A DNA stretch of 64,000 nt, taken from contig CALVMV010000003.1 of assembly GCA_944349375.1 (NCBI GenBank), forward strand, positions 1 to 64,000, given 5' to 3'. The notes under the pieces were generated by a model. The model ran no database searches. It was not told where the DNA came from and was given only the letters and a program-made list of their open reading frames with translations. This document shows positions 36,811 to 44,669 of the stretch, one piece after another; within the stretch, counting starts at the first letter, position 1, and each line of letters begins with the position of its first letter. The position numbers were made by a program, and so were the translations under genes. This DNA is from an uncultured Clostridia bacterium. GTDB lineage: Bacteria; Bacillota; Clostridia; Christensenellales; UBA1242.

Positions 36811-36964
36811 TTTCATCCGCTTCATAATGAGAGCCTTCATGTTGAGTTGCAGGGAATCTTTGACCTTTTTCAAGGTGTGTGCTTCCACCGCATTTGCCAT
36901 TTTTGTCATAGCATGAGTAATTTCCAGTTTTTGGAGCTTGCTCACCAGGTTTGTATTGTTTCAT
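36806..36964 (-). CDS. YjzC-like small protein (52 residues)
   Basis: A short frame read on the minus strand: it opens MKQYKPGEQAPKTGNYSCYD, has a second cysteine in KNGKCGGST, and continues with LEKGQRFPATQHEGSHYE before a short acidic end. The 'KPGEQAP...GxY' opening and 'GQRFP' are features of the YjzC family of small Bacillota proteins, function unknown; the two cysteines are not typical of Bacillus YjzC. Support for coding: GGGAGG 7 bases before the ATG and a strong terminator overlapping the stop. Confidence 0.78.
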   Translation of the reverse strand: MKQYKPGEQAPKTGNYSCYDKNGKCGGSTHLEKGQRFPATQHEGSHYEADEK

Positions 36965-37028
36965 TTTTACCTCCCAGTCTTATTTTGAGTAAAATTAAAA
37001 AAAATATTCAAAAAAACTAAATTTAGTA

Positions 37029-37057
37029 TTGACTTTTGCTAAATATTGTTTTACAAT
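37029..37057 (+). promoter_or_regulatory. Promoter of the 37086-37580 gene
   Basis: TTGACT at 37029, 17-bp spacer, TACAAT at 37052. The longer frame that appears to begin at 37029 starts in the -35 box and is not coding. Confidence 0.75.
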
Positions 37058-37085
37058 TTTATCATTATTAATAAAGGAGAAAAAA

Positions 37086-37580
37086 ATGAGAGAACAAAAA
37101 GCCCAAAAGATAGAAAAGATTAAAAAATCAGAAGAAAAAAGTTATGAATTAGTTGAACTGGAAAATTTAACGAAAGAACAACTTGTAGAATTGAGTTTAC
37201 AAGAAGAAGTAATGCGCAAATATAAAAAATCTTCTTATGTACAAACAGAAGAAGAAAAAATTAATTGTGAAATTGTTGAAAAAATTTTTAAATTTGCAAA
37301 AAAATTTAGATCAAATATTCGTGAAAGAGCTTTATCTCAAACATGTGTAAATTTATTGAAAAATTTTATTAAAATTACAGAAGGCAAGGATAAAAGTGGT
37401 AGAGTGAAATACTTTATCAGATATGATATTATTGATTTATCAAATGATCAAATTAAAAAAGTGAAAAAGATATTTAATATTCGCAAAGAATTGGAAACGG
37501 TATGTACTCCTCAAGTTGGAAAAGACGGGACAATATATTGTTATCACGAAGGAAAATGTGATAACTATTCAGAAAAATAA
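37086..37580 (+). CDS. Uncharacterised charged protein, 164 residues
   Basis: Not recognised. The first 65 residues are a highly charged helix rich in lysine and glutamate; the rest is a compact domain with a KSGRVKYFIRYDII strand and a C-terminal end carrying two cysteines (VCTPQVGKDGTIYCYHEGKC has three close cysteines), possibly metal-binding. AAAGGAG precedes ATG 37086. It has its own promoter and terminator, so it is a monocistronic unit. Confidence 0.62.
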   Translation: MREQKAQKIEKIKKSEEKSYELVELENLTKEQLVELSLQEEVMRKYKKSSYVQTEEEKINCEIVEKIFKFAKKFRSNIRERALSQTCVNLLKNFIKITEGKDKSGRVKYFIRYDIIDLSNDQIKKVKKIFNIRKELETVCTPQVGKDGTIYCYHEGKCDNYSEK

Positions 37581-37597
37581 ATGCTATTTTTAAATTT

Positions 37598-37630
37598 AAA
37601 AAAGAAGTTGGTTTATAACTTCTTTTTTGT
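37598..37630 (+). terminator. Intrinsic terminator of the 37086-37580 gene
   Basis: Perfect 12-bp stem AAAAAAGAAGTT / AACTTCTTTTTT with a 7-nt loop; the T-run is part of the 3' arm. Confidence 0.85.
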
Positions 37631-37678
37631 TTGTCTTTTTTTTATTTTTAAATTATAATTTCTCTAAGGAGTTTTGAT

Positions 37679-38077
37679 ATGTGTATTTTTTGCGATATTG
37701 TTAATGGGAAAATCCCTTGTTATAAAATTTATGAAAATAATAATGCTATGGCATTTTTAGATTTGGCAAATGATTCTAATGGGCATACTTTGGTTATCCC
37801 AAAAAAACATTTCAAAAATATTTTAGATTGTGATAAAAATGTTTTATGCGATGTGATTGAAATGGTTCAAAAAATATCAAAGCATTATGTGGATGATTGT
37901 GGGGCTGATGGAGTTGATATTTTTAATGCAAATGGGGAAATCGCAGAACAATCTGTTTTTCATTTACATTTTCACATTTTGCCTCGTTATAAAAATGATG
38001 GGATGCAAGTTTATCCGACTCTTAAAAAGAATGTGCTGAGCTTAGAAGAATTAGCTGACAAGTTAAAAATAAAATAG
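37679..38077 (+). CDS. hit: HIT family nucleotide-binding protein (HinT-like)
   Basis: Histidine triad purine nucleoside phosphoramidase, 132 residues. The opening CIFCDIVNGKIPCYKIYEN has the zinc-binding CxxC of HinT proteins, GHTLVIPKKH is the central motif, and FHLHFHILPRY is the histidine triad. TAAGGAG precedes the ATG. It is followed 9 bases later by rnhA. Confidence 0.94.
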   Translation: MCIFCDIVNGKIPCYKIYENNNAMAFLDLANDSNGHTLVIPKKHFKNILDCDKNVLCDVIEMVQKISKHYVDDCGADGVDIFNANGEIAEQSVFHLHFHILPRYKNDGMQVYPTLKKNVLSLEELADKLKIK

Positions 38078-38086
38078 GAGAATGGA

Positions 38087-38536
38087 GTGAAAGAGGTTGT
38101 ATTATATACTGATGGGGCTTGCTCTGGTAATCCTGGTCCTGGGGGCTGGGGAGCAATACTTGTTTATAAGGGCAAAGAAAAAGTTATGTCTGGTGGAATG
38201 AAGGAAACTACAAATAATCGTATGGAAATTTTGGCTGTTATAGAAGGTTTAAAATGTTTAAAAGAACCATGCAAAGTTGAAATTTGCAGCGATTCTGCTT
38301 ATGTTGTTAATACTTTTTTGCAAGGCTGGTTAGAAAATTGGATAAAAAATGATTGGAAAACTTCTAGTAACAAACAAGTTCAAAATGTAGATTTGTGGAA
38401 AGAGTTAATTGCTCTTTTAAACAAACATGAAGTCCATTGGAATAAAGTGAAAGGGCATGCAGACAATGAATTAAACAATAGATGTGATGCTTTAGCTAGA
38501 GGCGAGATTGATAAAATAAAAAAAAGCTTTGACTGA
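38087..38536 (+). CDS. rnhA: Ribonuclease HI
   Basis: Degrades RNA in RNA-DNA hybrids. The 149 residues have the catalytic set: YTDGACSGNPGPGGWG (Asp), TTNNRMEI (Glu), CSDSAYVVN (Asp) and KVKGHADNELNNRCDALA (His/Asp). The start is GTG at 38087, with AGGAG upstream; the nearby ATG at 38083 is out of frame and stops at once. A terminator overlaps the stop codon. Confidence 0.95.
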   Translation: MKEVVLYTDGACSGNPGPGGWGAILVYKGKEKVMSGGMKETTNNRMEILAVIEGLKCLKEPCKVEICSDSAYVVNTFLQGWLENWIKNDWKTSSNKQVQNVDLWKELIALLNKHEVHWNKVKGHADNELNNRCDALARGEIDKIKKSFD

Positions 38537-38555
38537 GTAATGTCAAAGCCTTTTT
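38522..38555 (+). terminator. Intrinsic terminator of rnhA
   Basis: GCTTTGAC and GTCAAAGC form an 8-bp stem, extended by A-T pairs, with an 8-nt loop holding the TGA stop codon, then TTTTT. Confidence 0.85.
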
Positions 38556-38587
38556 AAACATAAATTTGTTTTATCTAATGATTTGTT

Positions 38588-39145
38588 TTAATCTAAATTG
38601 ATTAATTTAACATATATCATTTCATAAATCGAAGGGGCGTTGCTTTTCCATTTATGGATAGCTTCGTTTGCCGATTGTCTTGACGGAGCCTTAATTCTTA
38701 GTTCAAACATAGGCGATGTTATTAATGGTTCATATATTTTTAAAACTACATTATAAGACCCATCTTCATTTTTTGTATAGGTTGCAGTATATTCCTGTGC
38801 AGATTTTACATTTAATCTATTTGCTTGAAGATATGATGAAATCTCTTCTCTAAGAGAAAGGGGGATTCGTCTATAAAGGTGGGATAAACACTCTCTGCCT
38901 TCATAAGTTAATGCAAATAATTTTTTGTCTTCCACATCACTGCTTAACTTGTATAAAAGCTTGCTATCAACCATGTCGTGTATAATAGCTTTGCAATCCA
39001 TATAATTTTTTATCCAAGTGTTTTTTACTGAACAAATATCTAAAATTGAATCTTCTGTTAAAGGTATTTCCATTTTATCTATAACAAACAACATTGTTAA
39101 TTTGTCTAAAACTATTTGTTCTTTATCCGAAAGAAATTTTTCCAC
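38588..39145 (-). CDS. DUF4364 family protein
   Basis: Clostridial family of unknown function with a winged-helix-like N-terminus, suggesting regulation. The 185 residues show DKEQIVLDKLTMLFVIDKM at the start, an FALTYEGRECLSHLYRRIP segment that is characteristic, and a beta-rich C-terminal half with NEAIHKWKSNAPSIYEMIY. It is divergent from the unknown gene at 39252, with about 100 bases between. The ribosome site is weak. Confidence 0.82.
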   Translation of the reverse strand: MEKFLSDKEQIVLDKLTMLFVIDKMEIPLTEDSILDICSVKNTWIKNYMDCKAIIHDMVDSKLLYKLSSDVEDKKLFALTYEGRECLSHLYRRIPLSLREEISSYLQANRLNVKSAQEYTATYTKNEDGSYNVVLKIYEPLITSPMFELRIKAPSRQSANEAIHKWKSNAPSIYEMIYVKLINLD

Positions 39146-39207
39146 CTAATCATGATAGCATTTTTTTTTAATTAAATCAATTTTTTTTAATATCTTATTA
39201 TATTACT

Positions 39208-39235
39208 TTGAAAAATTTTTTTTATATGTTAAAAT
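39208..39235 (+). promoter_or_regulatory. Promoter of the 39252-39986 gene
   Basis: TTGAAA at 39208, 16-bp spacer, TAAAAT at 39230, with TATG just before the -10. Confidence 0.62.
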
Positions 39236-39251
39236 ACACATGAGGTGAATT

Positions 39252-39986
39252 ATGCAAAATCAGGAAGTTCAAAATTTTTTAGATGCTTGTGATGAACTTA
39301 TTAATTGTAAATTTTTAGTGGCTGAATATAAAATTACAAAATTGTTGCAAAGTATTGCTTGCTCAAGTGATATTTGTTCTTTAATTAGTGAATGTTTACA
39401 GTCATATAACAGGGATAGAGAGTTTGCAAGAACTTACATTCAAGATGGACATGGCGAATTTGTTTGCGTTATGCCTACTGAAGAATATAAAGTTGTTGCC
39501 TTGGTTTTTTGCACTCTAGCTGACATAGATAACAAAAAGATAGATTTTACTGATTTTATAAAAAGATTTTTTGGAAACAGTGAAAACCCATATCAAGCTT
39601 TCATTGAAACAATGATTATTCCTTTTAAGTCTTTAATTTCTGAAGCATTTGTTGCTGGATATAATGAAAAAGAAAATAAAGAAGATGAAGAAGAACAAAT
39701 TTTTGAGAATCATGAGACTTCTGAAGAAGTCGAAAGCTTTGAGCAGGAAGATAAATTTGAAACTTCAACAAAAATTGCAGTTCAAATTTTAAGTGAGTTA
39801 GAAGATTTGAGAGAATCTCAACTGGTGGCAGATGCTAGAAATGTAGCAACTTCAATAATAAAAACAGCAAATCTACGAGATGAATGTGTATTAATGGCTT
39901 TAGCTGCATCATTAAGATATATGAGTAAAGGATTAAAGTCTATAAAGTTTTTGGTTAGAGAACTTTGTGATGTGGTTTTTGATTAA
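39252..39986 (+). CDS. Uncharacterised protein with acidic linker, 244 residues
   Basis: Not recognised. A helical N-terminal domain (about 1-135) contains a conserved-looking ARTYIQDGHGEFVCVMPT strand pair; an acidic linker of about 30 residues rich in glutamate follows; then a helical C-terminal domain with LADARNVATSIIK-like and KGLKSIKFLVRELC segments. No signal or membrane segment. GAGGTG precedes the ATG. Its terminator lies inside the end of the convergent rluA-type gene. Confidence 0.62.
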   Translation: MQNQEVQNFLDACDELINCKFLVAEYKITKLLQSIACSSDICSLISECLQSYNRDREFARTYIQDGHGEFVCVMPTEEYKVVALVFCTLADIDNKKIDFTDFIKRFFGNSENPYQAFIETMIIPFKSLISEAFVAGYNEKENKEDEEEQIFENHETSEEVESFEQEDKFETSTKIAVQILSELEDLRESQLVADARNVATSIIKTANLRDECVLMALAASLRYMSKGLKSIKFLVRELCDVVFD

Positions 39987-39993
39987 ACAACTG

Positions 39994-40884
39994 CTATAGT
40001 TGTAATAAATTTGCAAAATCTTTTGGGAAAGGAATGTCAAAGGACATTTCCTTTTTTATATAAGGGTTAAAAAAGCTTATTTCTTTGCAGACTAATGCGC
40101 TATGTTCTATTTGAGATGAAAATTCGCCATAAAGTTGATCGCCTAAAAGGGGATGCCCAATAGATGAAAGGTGGACTCTTATTTGATGGGTTCTTCCATA
40201 CTGTAAATTTATTTGCAATAAAGTGTAATTATTTTTTATTGTTTTTATAGGGTGTATATGAGTTATTGCTGGTTGTCCTTTTTCGGATATTATCCTTTTT
40301 TGAAGATTTGTTCCGTTTTCTCTTAATGTTAAGATAGGTCTATTAATTTTTAAATCTTCATTTATTAATCCACAACAAATAGCATAATATGTTTTACTAA
40401 AATTTTTTACTTCTTTTTGTGCTATCGAATTTTTGGCGACTAGAATAAGGCCGCTTGTGTCTTTGTCTAATCTATTTATTATTCTAAGTGTAAAATCCGA
40501 GTCTTTGCTTTGCATATAATTGCAAATAGCACCTGCTAAATTATTTGTATAATGTTTTTGGGTTGGCATACATGCTAAACCGCTTAGTTTATTTACGATT
40601 AAATAAAAATCATCTTCATACACAATATCTAGTGGTATTATGCATTGCATAATACTTGTTTTTGCGTTTGGGTTGGAACAGATTTTAAGTGTATCTCCTG
40701 TTTTTAATATTGTTCTAGTTGTAGCTATACCATCGTTAACCAATATAAAGTTTTTATTTTTACGAAGATTGCTAATAAAATTCTCTGAAAAATGATTTTC
40801 TTTTAAAAAATAATAAACGTTTTTATAATCTTGTTTTATATCATACACTGAATATAATTTGTTGTTTATTTTTTCTGTTTTCAT
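39994..40884 (-). CDS. RluA-family pseudouridine synthase
   Basis: Converts uridine to pseudouridine in rRNA or tRNA. In 296 residues it has an N-terminal S4-like RNA-binding segment (HFSENFISNLRKNKNFILVND), the catalytic aspartate motif RIINRLDKDTSGLILVAKN, and a late GRTHQIRVHLSSIGHPLLGD. These are the RluA/RluD hallmarks; the target nucleotide cannot be told. The start is ATG with a poor ribosome site. A perfect palindrome (40635-40655) lies within the coding sequence. Confidence 0.92.
   Translation of the reverse strand: MKTEKINNKLYSVYDIKQDYKNVYYFLKENHFSENFISNLRKNKNFILVNDGIATTRTILKTGDTLKICSNPNAKTSIMQCIIPLDIVYEDDFYLIVNKLSGLACMPTQKHYTNNLAGAICNYMQSKDSDFTLRIINRLDKDTSGLILVAKNSIAQKEVKNFSKTYYAICCGLINEDLKINRPILTLRENGTNLQKRIISEKGQPAITHIHPIKTIKNNYTLLQINLQYGRTHQIRVHLSSIGHPLLGDQLYGEFSSQIEHSALVCKEISFFNPYIKKEMSFDIPFPKDFANLLQL
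40028..40058 (+). terminator. Terminator of the 39252 gene inside the convergent gene
   Basis: AAAGGAATGTC and GACATTTCCTTT pair with one bulged T and lead into a run of T. It lies in the last 70 bases of the minus-strand pseudouridine synthase gene, so the two transcripts overlap. Confidence 0.65.
40635..40655. repeat. Perfect 21-base palindrome inside the RluA-type gene
   Basis: GTATTATGCA, one central base, TGCATAATAC: both arms match exactly. It lies between the S4-like and catalytic domains. The arm shares its core with the hairpins at 924 and 18300. Confidence 0.55.
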
Positions 40885-40937
40885 GACTATTATTTTACAT
40901 TATTAATTATTAAAAAGCAACTTCTTTTGATTTTTAG

Positions 40938-40966
40938 TTGACTTTTATTTTTATAACTTATATAAT
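40938..40966 (+). promoter_or_regulatory. Promoter of the pheS operon
   Basis: TTGACT at 40938, 17-bp spacer, TATAAT at 40961. It starts the T-box leader. Confidence 0.85.
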
Positions 40967-40977
40967 CAAAATATTAA

Positions 40978-41222
40978 AAACGATTATGAAAGACTAGTAG
41001 TCCGATTGTTGATATTTACAGAGAGTTTGCCATTTGCTGAAAGGTAGATATTATCACACTGACGAATTCGCTTTCTAGTTGCAGGGGTGAAGGCTTGGGT
41101 TGTGTAGTTCCTGTCGCTTTGCAGGCGTAAAATGCTTTAATTAAGTGCAAATATTTGCAGAAGTTAGGTGGTACCACGAAGTCTTCTCTTTCGTCCTAAT
41201 TATTGGAAGAAAGAGATTTTTG
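40978..41222 (+). promoter_or_regulatory. T-box leader (phenylalanine) of pheS-pheT
   Basis: The leader contains the conserved T-box AGGTGGTACCACG at 41166-41178, which pairs with the acceptor end of uncharged tRNA, followed by a terminator stem TCTCTTTCGTCC / GGAAGAAAGAGA (one mismatch) and TTTTT at 41185-41222. Stem I begins near 40980 with GATTATGAAAGACTAGTAG. A TTC triplet in the loop at 41067-41069 is the likely specifier, matching the downstream pheST genes. Uncharged tRNA-Phe would favour the antiterminator and expression. Confidence 0.92.
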
Positions 41223-41238
41223 TTTTAAGGAGTTAAAA

Positions 41239-42258
41239 ATGGAAAAAGAACTTTTAATGATTAAAGAAGAAGTCGCTGAACTAGTTAATAAAGCTGTTGA
41301 TAAAAAAGCTTTAAATGAACTAAAAGTATATTTCTTAGGAAAAACTGGGAAATTAACAAATCTTTTAAAAGGGATGAAAGATGTTCCTGCTCAAGACAAA
41401 CCAAGAATTGGAGCTTTGGTGAATGAAGTTCGAAAGTTTGTTGAATCAACTTTTTTAAGCAAGGAAGAATGCTTTGCTCAAAAAGAATTAGATGAGAAAT
41501 TAAATAATGAAAAAGTTGATATAACTTTACCTTCTAAAAATATGAAAAAGGGTGCATTGCATCCTGTTACTAGCATGACAGACAGGCTGGTTGATATTTG
41601 TGTTAATTTGGGTTTTACTGTTGTTGATGGACCAGAAATTGAAAGTGATTATTATAACTTTGAAGCTGTCAATACTCCAAAAAGCCATCCAGCAAGAGAT
41701 ATGCAAGATTCATTTTATTTTACTGAAAACATCCTTTTAAGAACTCAAACTACAGCAGTTCAAGCTAGGGCTATGGAATCAATGAAACCACCTTTTAAAA
41801 TTGTGGTGCCTGGTAAAACTTATAGAAATGATAGTGATGCGACGCATTCTCCTATGTTTAATCAGTTGGAAGGGCTAGTCGTTGACGAAAATGTTTCAAT
41901 GGCAGATTTAAAAAACATGTTATCCATTATGATGAAAAGGCTTTTTGGAGAAGATACATTAATAAGATTTAGACCATCCTATTTTCCTTTTACCGAGCCT
42001 AGTATAGAAGTAGATGTAAGTTGTCCTCAATGTCATGGTAAGGGTTGTAAATTATGTAAAGATACAGGCTATTTGGAACTTTTGGGTGCTGGTGTCGTTA
42101 ATCCTAAAGTTTTAGATTATAATGGTATTGATAGTAAAAAGTATAAAGGTTTTGCTTTTGGAATTGGCATAGATAGAGCTTCAATGTTGTTTACAAATAA
42201 TACAGATATGCGATCGCTTTTCAAAAATGATATCAGATTCCTTAAACAAGGCAGATAA
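41239..42258 (+). CDS. pheS: Phenylalanyl-tRNA synthetase alpha subunit
   Basis: Catalytic subunit of the alpha2-beta2 enzyme. In 339 residues: an N-terminal coiled coil that binds the tRNA, motif 1 region (GFTVVDGPEIESDYYNFEA), motif 2 (FRNDSDATHSPMFNQLEG, as YRNDSDATHSPMF) and motif 3 (GFAFGIGIDRASML), with CPQCHGKGCKLC inserted before it. ATG 41239 follows AAGGAG; the longer frame starts in the leader terminator. Four residues of conserved FRPSYFPFTEPS confirm identity. Confidence 0.97.
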   Translation: MEKELLMIKEEVAELVNKAVDKKALNELKVYFLGKTGKLTNLLKGMKDVPAQDKPRIGALVNEVRKFVESTFLSKEECFAQKELDEKLNNEKVDITLPSKNMKKGALHPVTSMTDRLVDICVNLGFTVVDGPEIESDYYNFEAVNTPKSHPARDMQDSFYFTENILLRTQTTAVQARAMESMKPPFKIVVPGKTYRNDSDATHSPMFNQLEGLVVDENVSMADLKNMLSIMMKRLFGEDTLIRFRPSYFPFTEPSIEVDVSCPQCHGKGCKLCKDTGYLELLGAGVVNPKVLDYNGIDSKKYKGFAFGIGIDRASMLFTNNTDMRSLFKNDIRFLKQGR

Positions 42259-42272
42259 AAGGTGGTAAAGTT

Positions 42273-44669
42273 ATGAAAGTTACTTATAATTGGCTTAAAG
42301 AATATGTTAATATACCTCTTTCTCCAGAAGAGTTAGCTGAAAAACTAACTAAATGTGGTTTCGAAGTAGAAGAAATTGTTCATCAAGATAAATTTTTACA
42401 TGATGTAGTTGTAGGTAAAATTTTAAAAATAGAGAAACATCCTCAAGCGGACAGGTTGGTTGTTTGTCAAGTTGATATAGGAGATAAAACGACTCAAATT
42501 ATAACAGCTGCAACTAATGTTTTTGAAGGAGCTATTATTCCGGTTAGCTTGCCAGGAGCCAAATTAATTAATGGAATATCTATTCAACCAACTAAAATGA
42601 GAGGGGTTGAATCGAATGGAATGTTTTGCTCAGGCCAAGAATTGGGGATAGATGATAATTATTTTGAAGGTGCTGGAGTTGATGGTATTCTTATTTTGCC
42701 TCAAACTATGAAAGTTGGTGCTCCTATTGCAAAAGCGCTTATGCTAGACGATGTTATGATGGACATTTATGTTACACCAAATCGTCCTGATTGTTTAAGT
42801 GTTATCGGATTAGCGAGAGAAGTTGCTGCTATTATGGGGGAACAAGTCAAAAAAGTTAATTTAAGTTATCCTATTGACATATATTCAAAAGATACAATTC
42901 ATGACTATATTGAAGTCAACAATTTGACAGATAATTGCCCAAGATATTGCATGGGGGCTGTTAAAAATGTTAAAATAGAAAAATCACCTTTGTGGATGAG
43001 GGCAAGATTAAATGCTGTAGGTATTAAACCGATAAACACTATAGTAGATATTACAAATTATGTTTTAGTTGAAATGGGGCAACCTTTACACGCTTTTGAC
43101 CAATCATTGATATGTGGAAAAGAAATAAATGTTAGGCAAGCCGAGAAAGGTGAATGTATTGAAGTTTTGAATGGAAATACTTATCAATTAGACAAAAGCG
43201 ACATAGTTATCGCAGATAATGAAAAGCCTATGGTTATTGCGGGGATTATTGGAGGAACAAATTCTTGTATCAATGATAATACAAAAACTGTAGTAATTGA
43301 ATCTGCTGTTTTCGATTTAAAATCGGTTAGAACTTCATCTAGAAAATTTGGAATTAGGACAGATTCATCTGCTCGTAATGAAAAAGGTATAAATCTTGCA
43401 AATGCTGAAATAGGTTTGGCAAGGGCGCTTTGCTTAGTAAGTAAACTCGGTTGTGGAAAAATAGTTAGAGGAACAATTGATAAATCAAAAAAATCAAACG
43501 ATGCTAGAAATATAATTGGTTCTATTTCAAAAATAAATCAAATATTAGGAGTAAAAGTCCCTGAAAAAGATATTTCTAGAATTTTGGATAGTCTTGGTAT
43601 AACAAATAAAATAATTGGTGACAAAATTGAATGTGTAGTTCCTCCTTATAGGGAAGACATAGAAAACAACAATGATTTAGCTGAAGAAATTATTAGGCTG
43701 TATGGCTATGATGTTTATGAAAAAGCAGAAGCACCATTATTTGAAAATTCGGCTGTTACTGAAAGTTATGTAAACAAAAGGTATAATCTTGAAAGAAACT
43801 TTAGAAATGAATTAGTGGGAAATGGTTTCTTTGAAATTATGACTTTCACTTTTGGTGGCAATGATTTTGTTGAAAGATTATTATTAAAAGATGAAAGAGC
43901 TCATCCTATTAAAATTTCAAATCCTTTAGGGGAAAACTTTGCGTATATGAGAACTAGCATGGCAAGTTCTATTCTTCAAACTGCAAATTATAATCTCTCA
44001 GTAGGTAATAAGGAATTAAGATTGTTTGAGTGTGGAAAGGTGTATTTGGCTAAAGAACAGCCTTTGCAGAATTTACCTGTAGAAGAAGAAATGCTTTGCA
44101 TGTTTGTTTCTGAAAACGATTTTGATTTCTTTAATTTTAAAGGAATTGTTGAAAATTTGTTGGCTATCAAGGGCGATATTAGATTGGAAAGGACTTCAGA
44201 ACCTTATTTGCATCCTGGAATTTCGGCAGATATTTTTATCAATAATGAAAAGGTGGGAAGTTTTGGAAAACTTCATCCTTTAGTTATAAAAAATTATGAA
44301 CTTCCTGCAAATTCATATTATGGAGAGTTAAATATTAATATTCTTTTAAACATGAATGATAAAAAAGTTGTTTTCAATCAGGTATCAAAATATCCAAATG
44401 TTGCTAGAGATATTGCTGTTATTGTAGATGAAAATGTTGAAGCAGGAAAAATGCTTGAATCGATTAAGTCTGCTTGTGGGCAATTATACTTTGATGCGTC
44501 AATATTTGATGTTTATAGAAATGAATCGTTAGGTGAAAACAAAAAGAGTTTGGCATTCAATATTATATTGTCAGATGTTAATAAGACTTTAACTGATGAA
44601 GATATAAATAAAGTTATGAAAAAAGTTTTAAAATCTTTGGAATATAAGTTTGGAGCAATTTTAAGATGA
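42273..44669 (+). CDS. pheT: Phenylalanyl-tRNA synthetase beta subunit
   Basis: Large subunit carrying tRNA recognition and editing. The 798 residues have a tRNA-binding OB domain (HPQADRLVVCQVDIGD), the B3/B4 editing domain (MDIYVTPNRPDCLSVIGLAREV), the B5 and inactive synthetase-like core, and the C-terminal anticodon-binding domain (FNQVSKYPNVARDIAVIVDE). Full length. AAAGGTGG precedes the ATG. The last 4 bases overlap the cysteine desulfurase start. Confidence 0.97.
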   Translation: MKVTYNWLKEYVNIPLSPEELAEKLTKCGFEVEEIVHQDKFLHDVVVGKILKIEKHPQADRLVVCQVDIGDKTTQIITAATNVFEGAIIPVSLPGAKLINGISIQPTKMRGVESNGMFCSGQELGIDDNYFEGAGVDGILILPQTMKVGAPIAKALMLDDVMMDIYVTPNRPDCLSVIGLAREVAAIMGEQVKKVNLSYPIDIYSKDTIHDYIEVNNLTDNCPRYCMGAVKNVKIEKSPLWMRARLNAVGIKPINTIVDITNYVLVEMGQPLHAFDQSLICGKEINVRQAEKGECIEVLNGNTYQLDKSDIVIADNEKPMVIAGIIGGTNSCINDNTKTVVIESAVFDLKSVRTSSRKFGIRTDSSARNEKGINLANAEIGLARALCLVSKLGCGKIVRGTIDKSKKSNDARNIIGSISKINQILGVKVPEKDISRILDSLGITNKIIGDKIECVVPPYREDIENNNDLAEEIIRLYGYDVYEKAEAPLFENSAVTESYVNKRYNLERNFRNELVGNGFFEIMTFTFGGNDFVERLLLKDERAHPIKISNPLGENFAYMRTSMASSILQTANYNLSVGNKELRLFECGKVYLAKEQPLQNLPVEEEMLCMFVSENDFDFFNFKGIVENLLAIKGDIRLERTSEPYLHPGISADIFINNEKVGSFGKLHPLVIKNYELPANSYYGELNINILLNMNDKKVVFNQVSKYPNVARDIAVIVDENVEAGKMLESIKSACGQLYFDASIFDVYRNESLGENKKSLAFNIILSDVNKTLTDEDINKVMKKVLKSLEYKFGAILR

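Noticed and set aside
36700-36945. 81-residue minus-strand frame
   Set aside because: It overlaps the YjzC-like gene in another frame, lacks a ribosome site and is low-complexity; the 52-residue frame with GGGAGG and a terminator is the better gene.
41203-41238. N-terminal extension of pheS
   Set aside because: It begins in the T-box terminator stem; the ribosome site is just before 41239.
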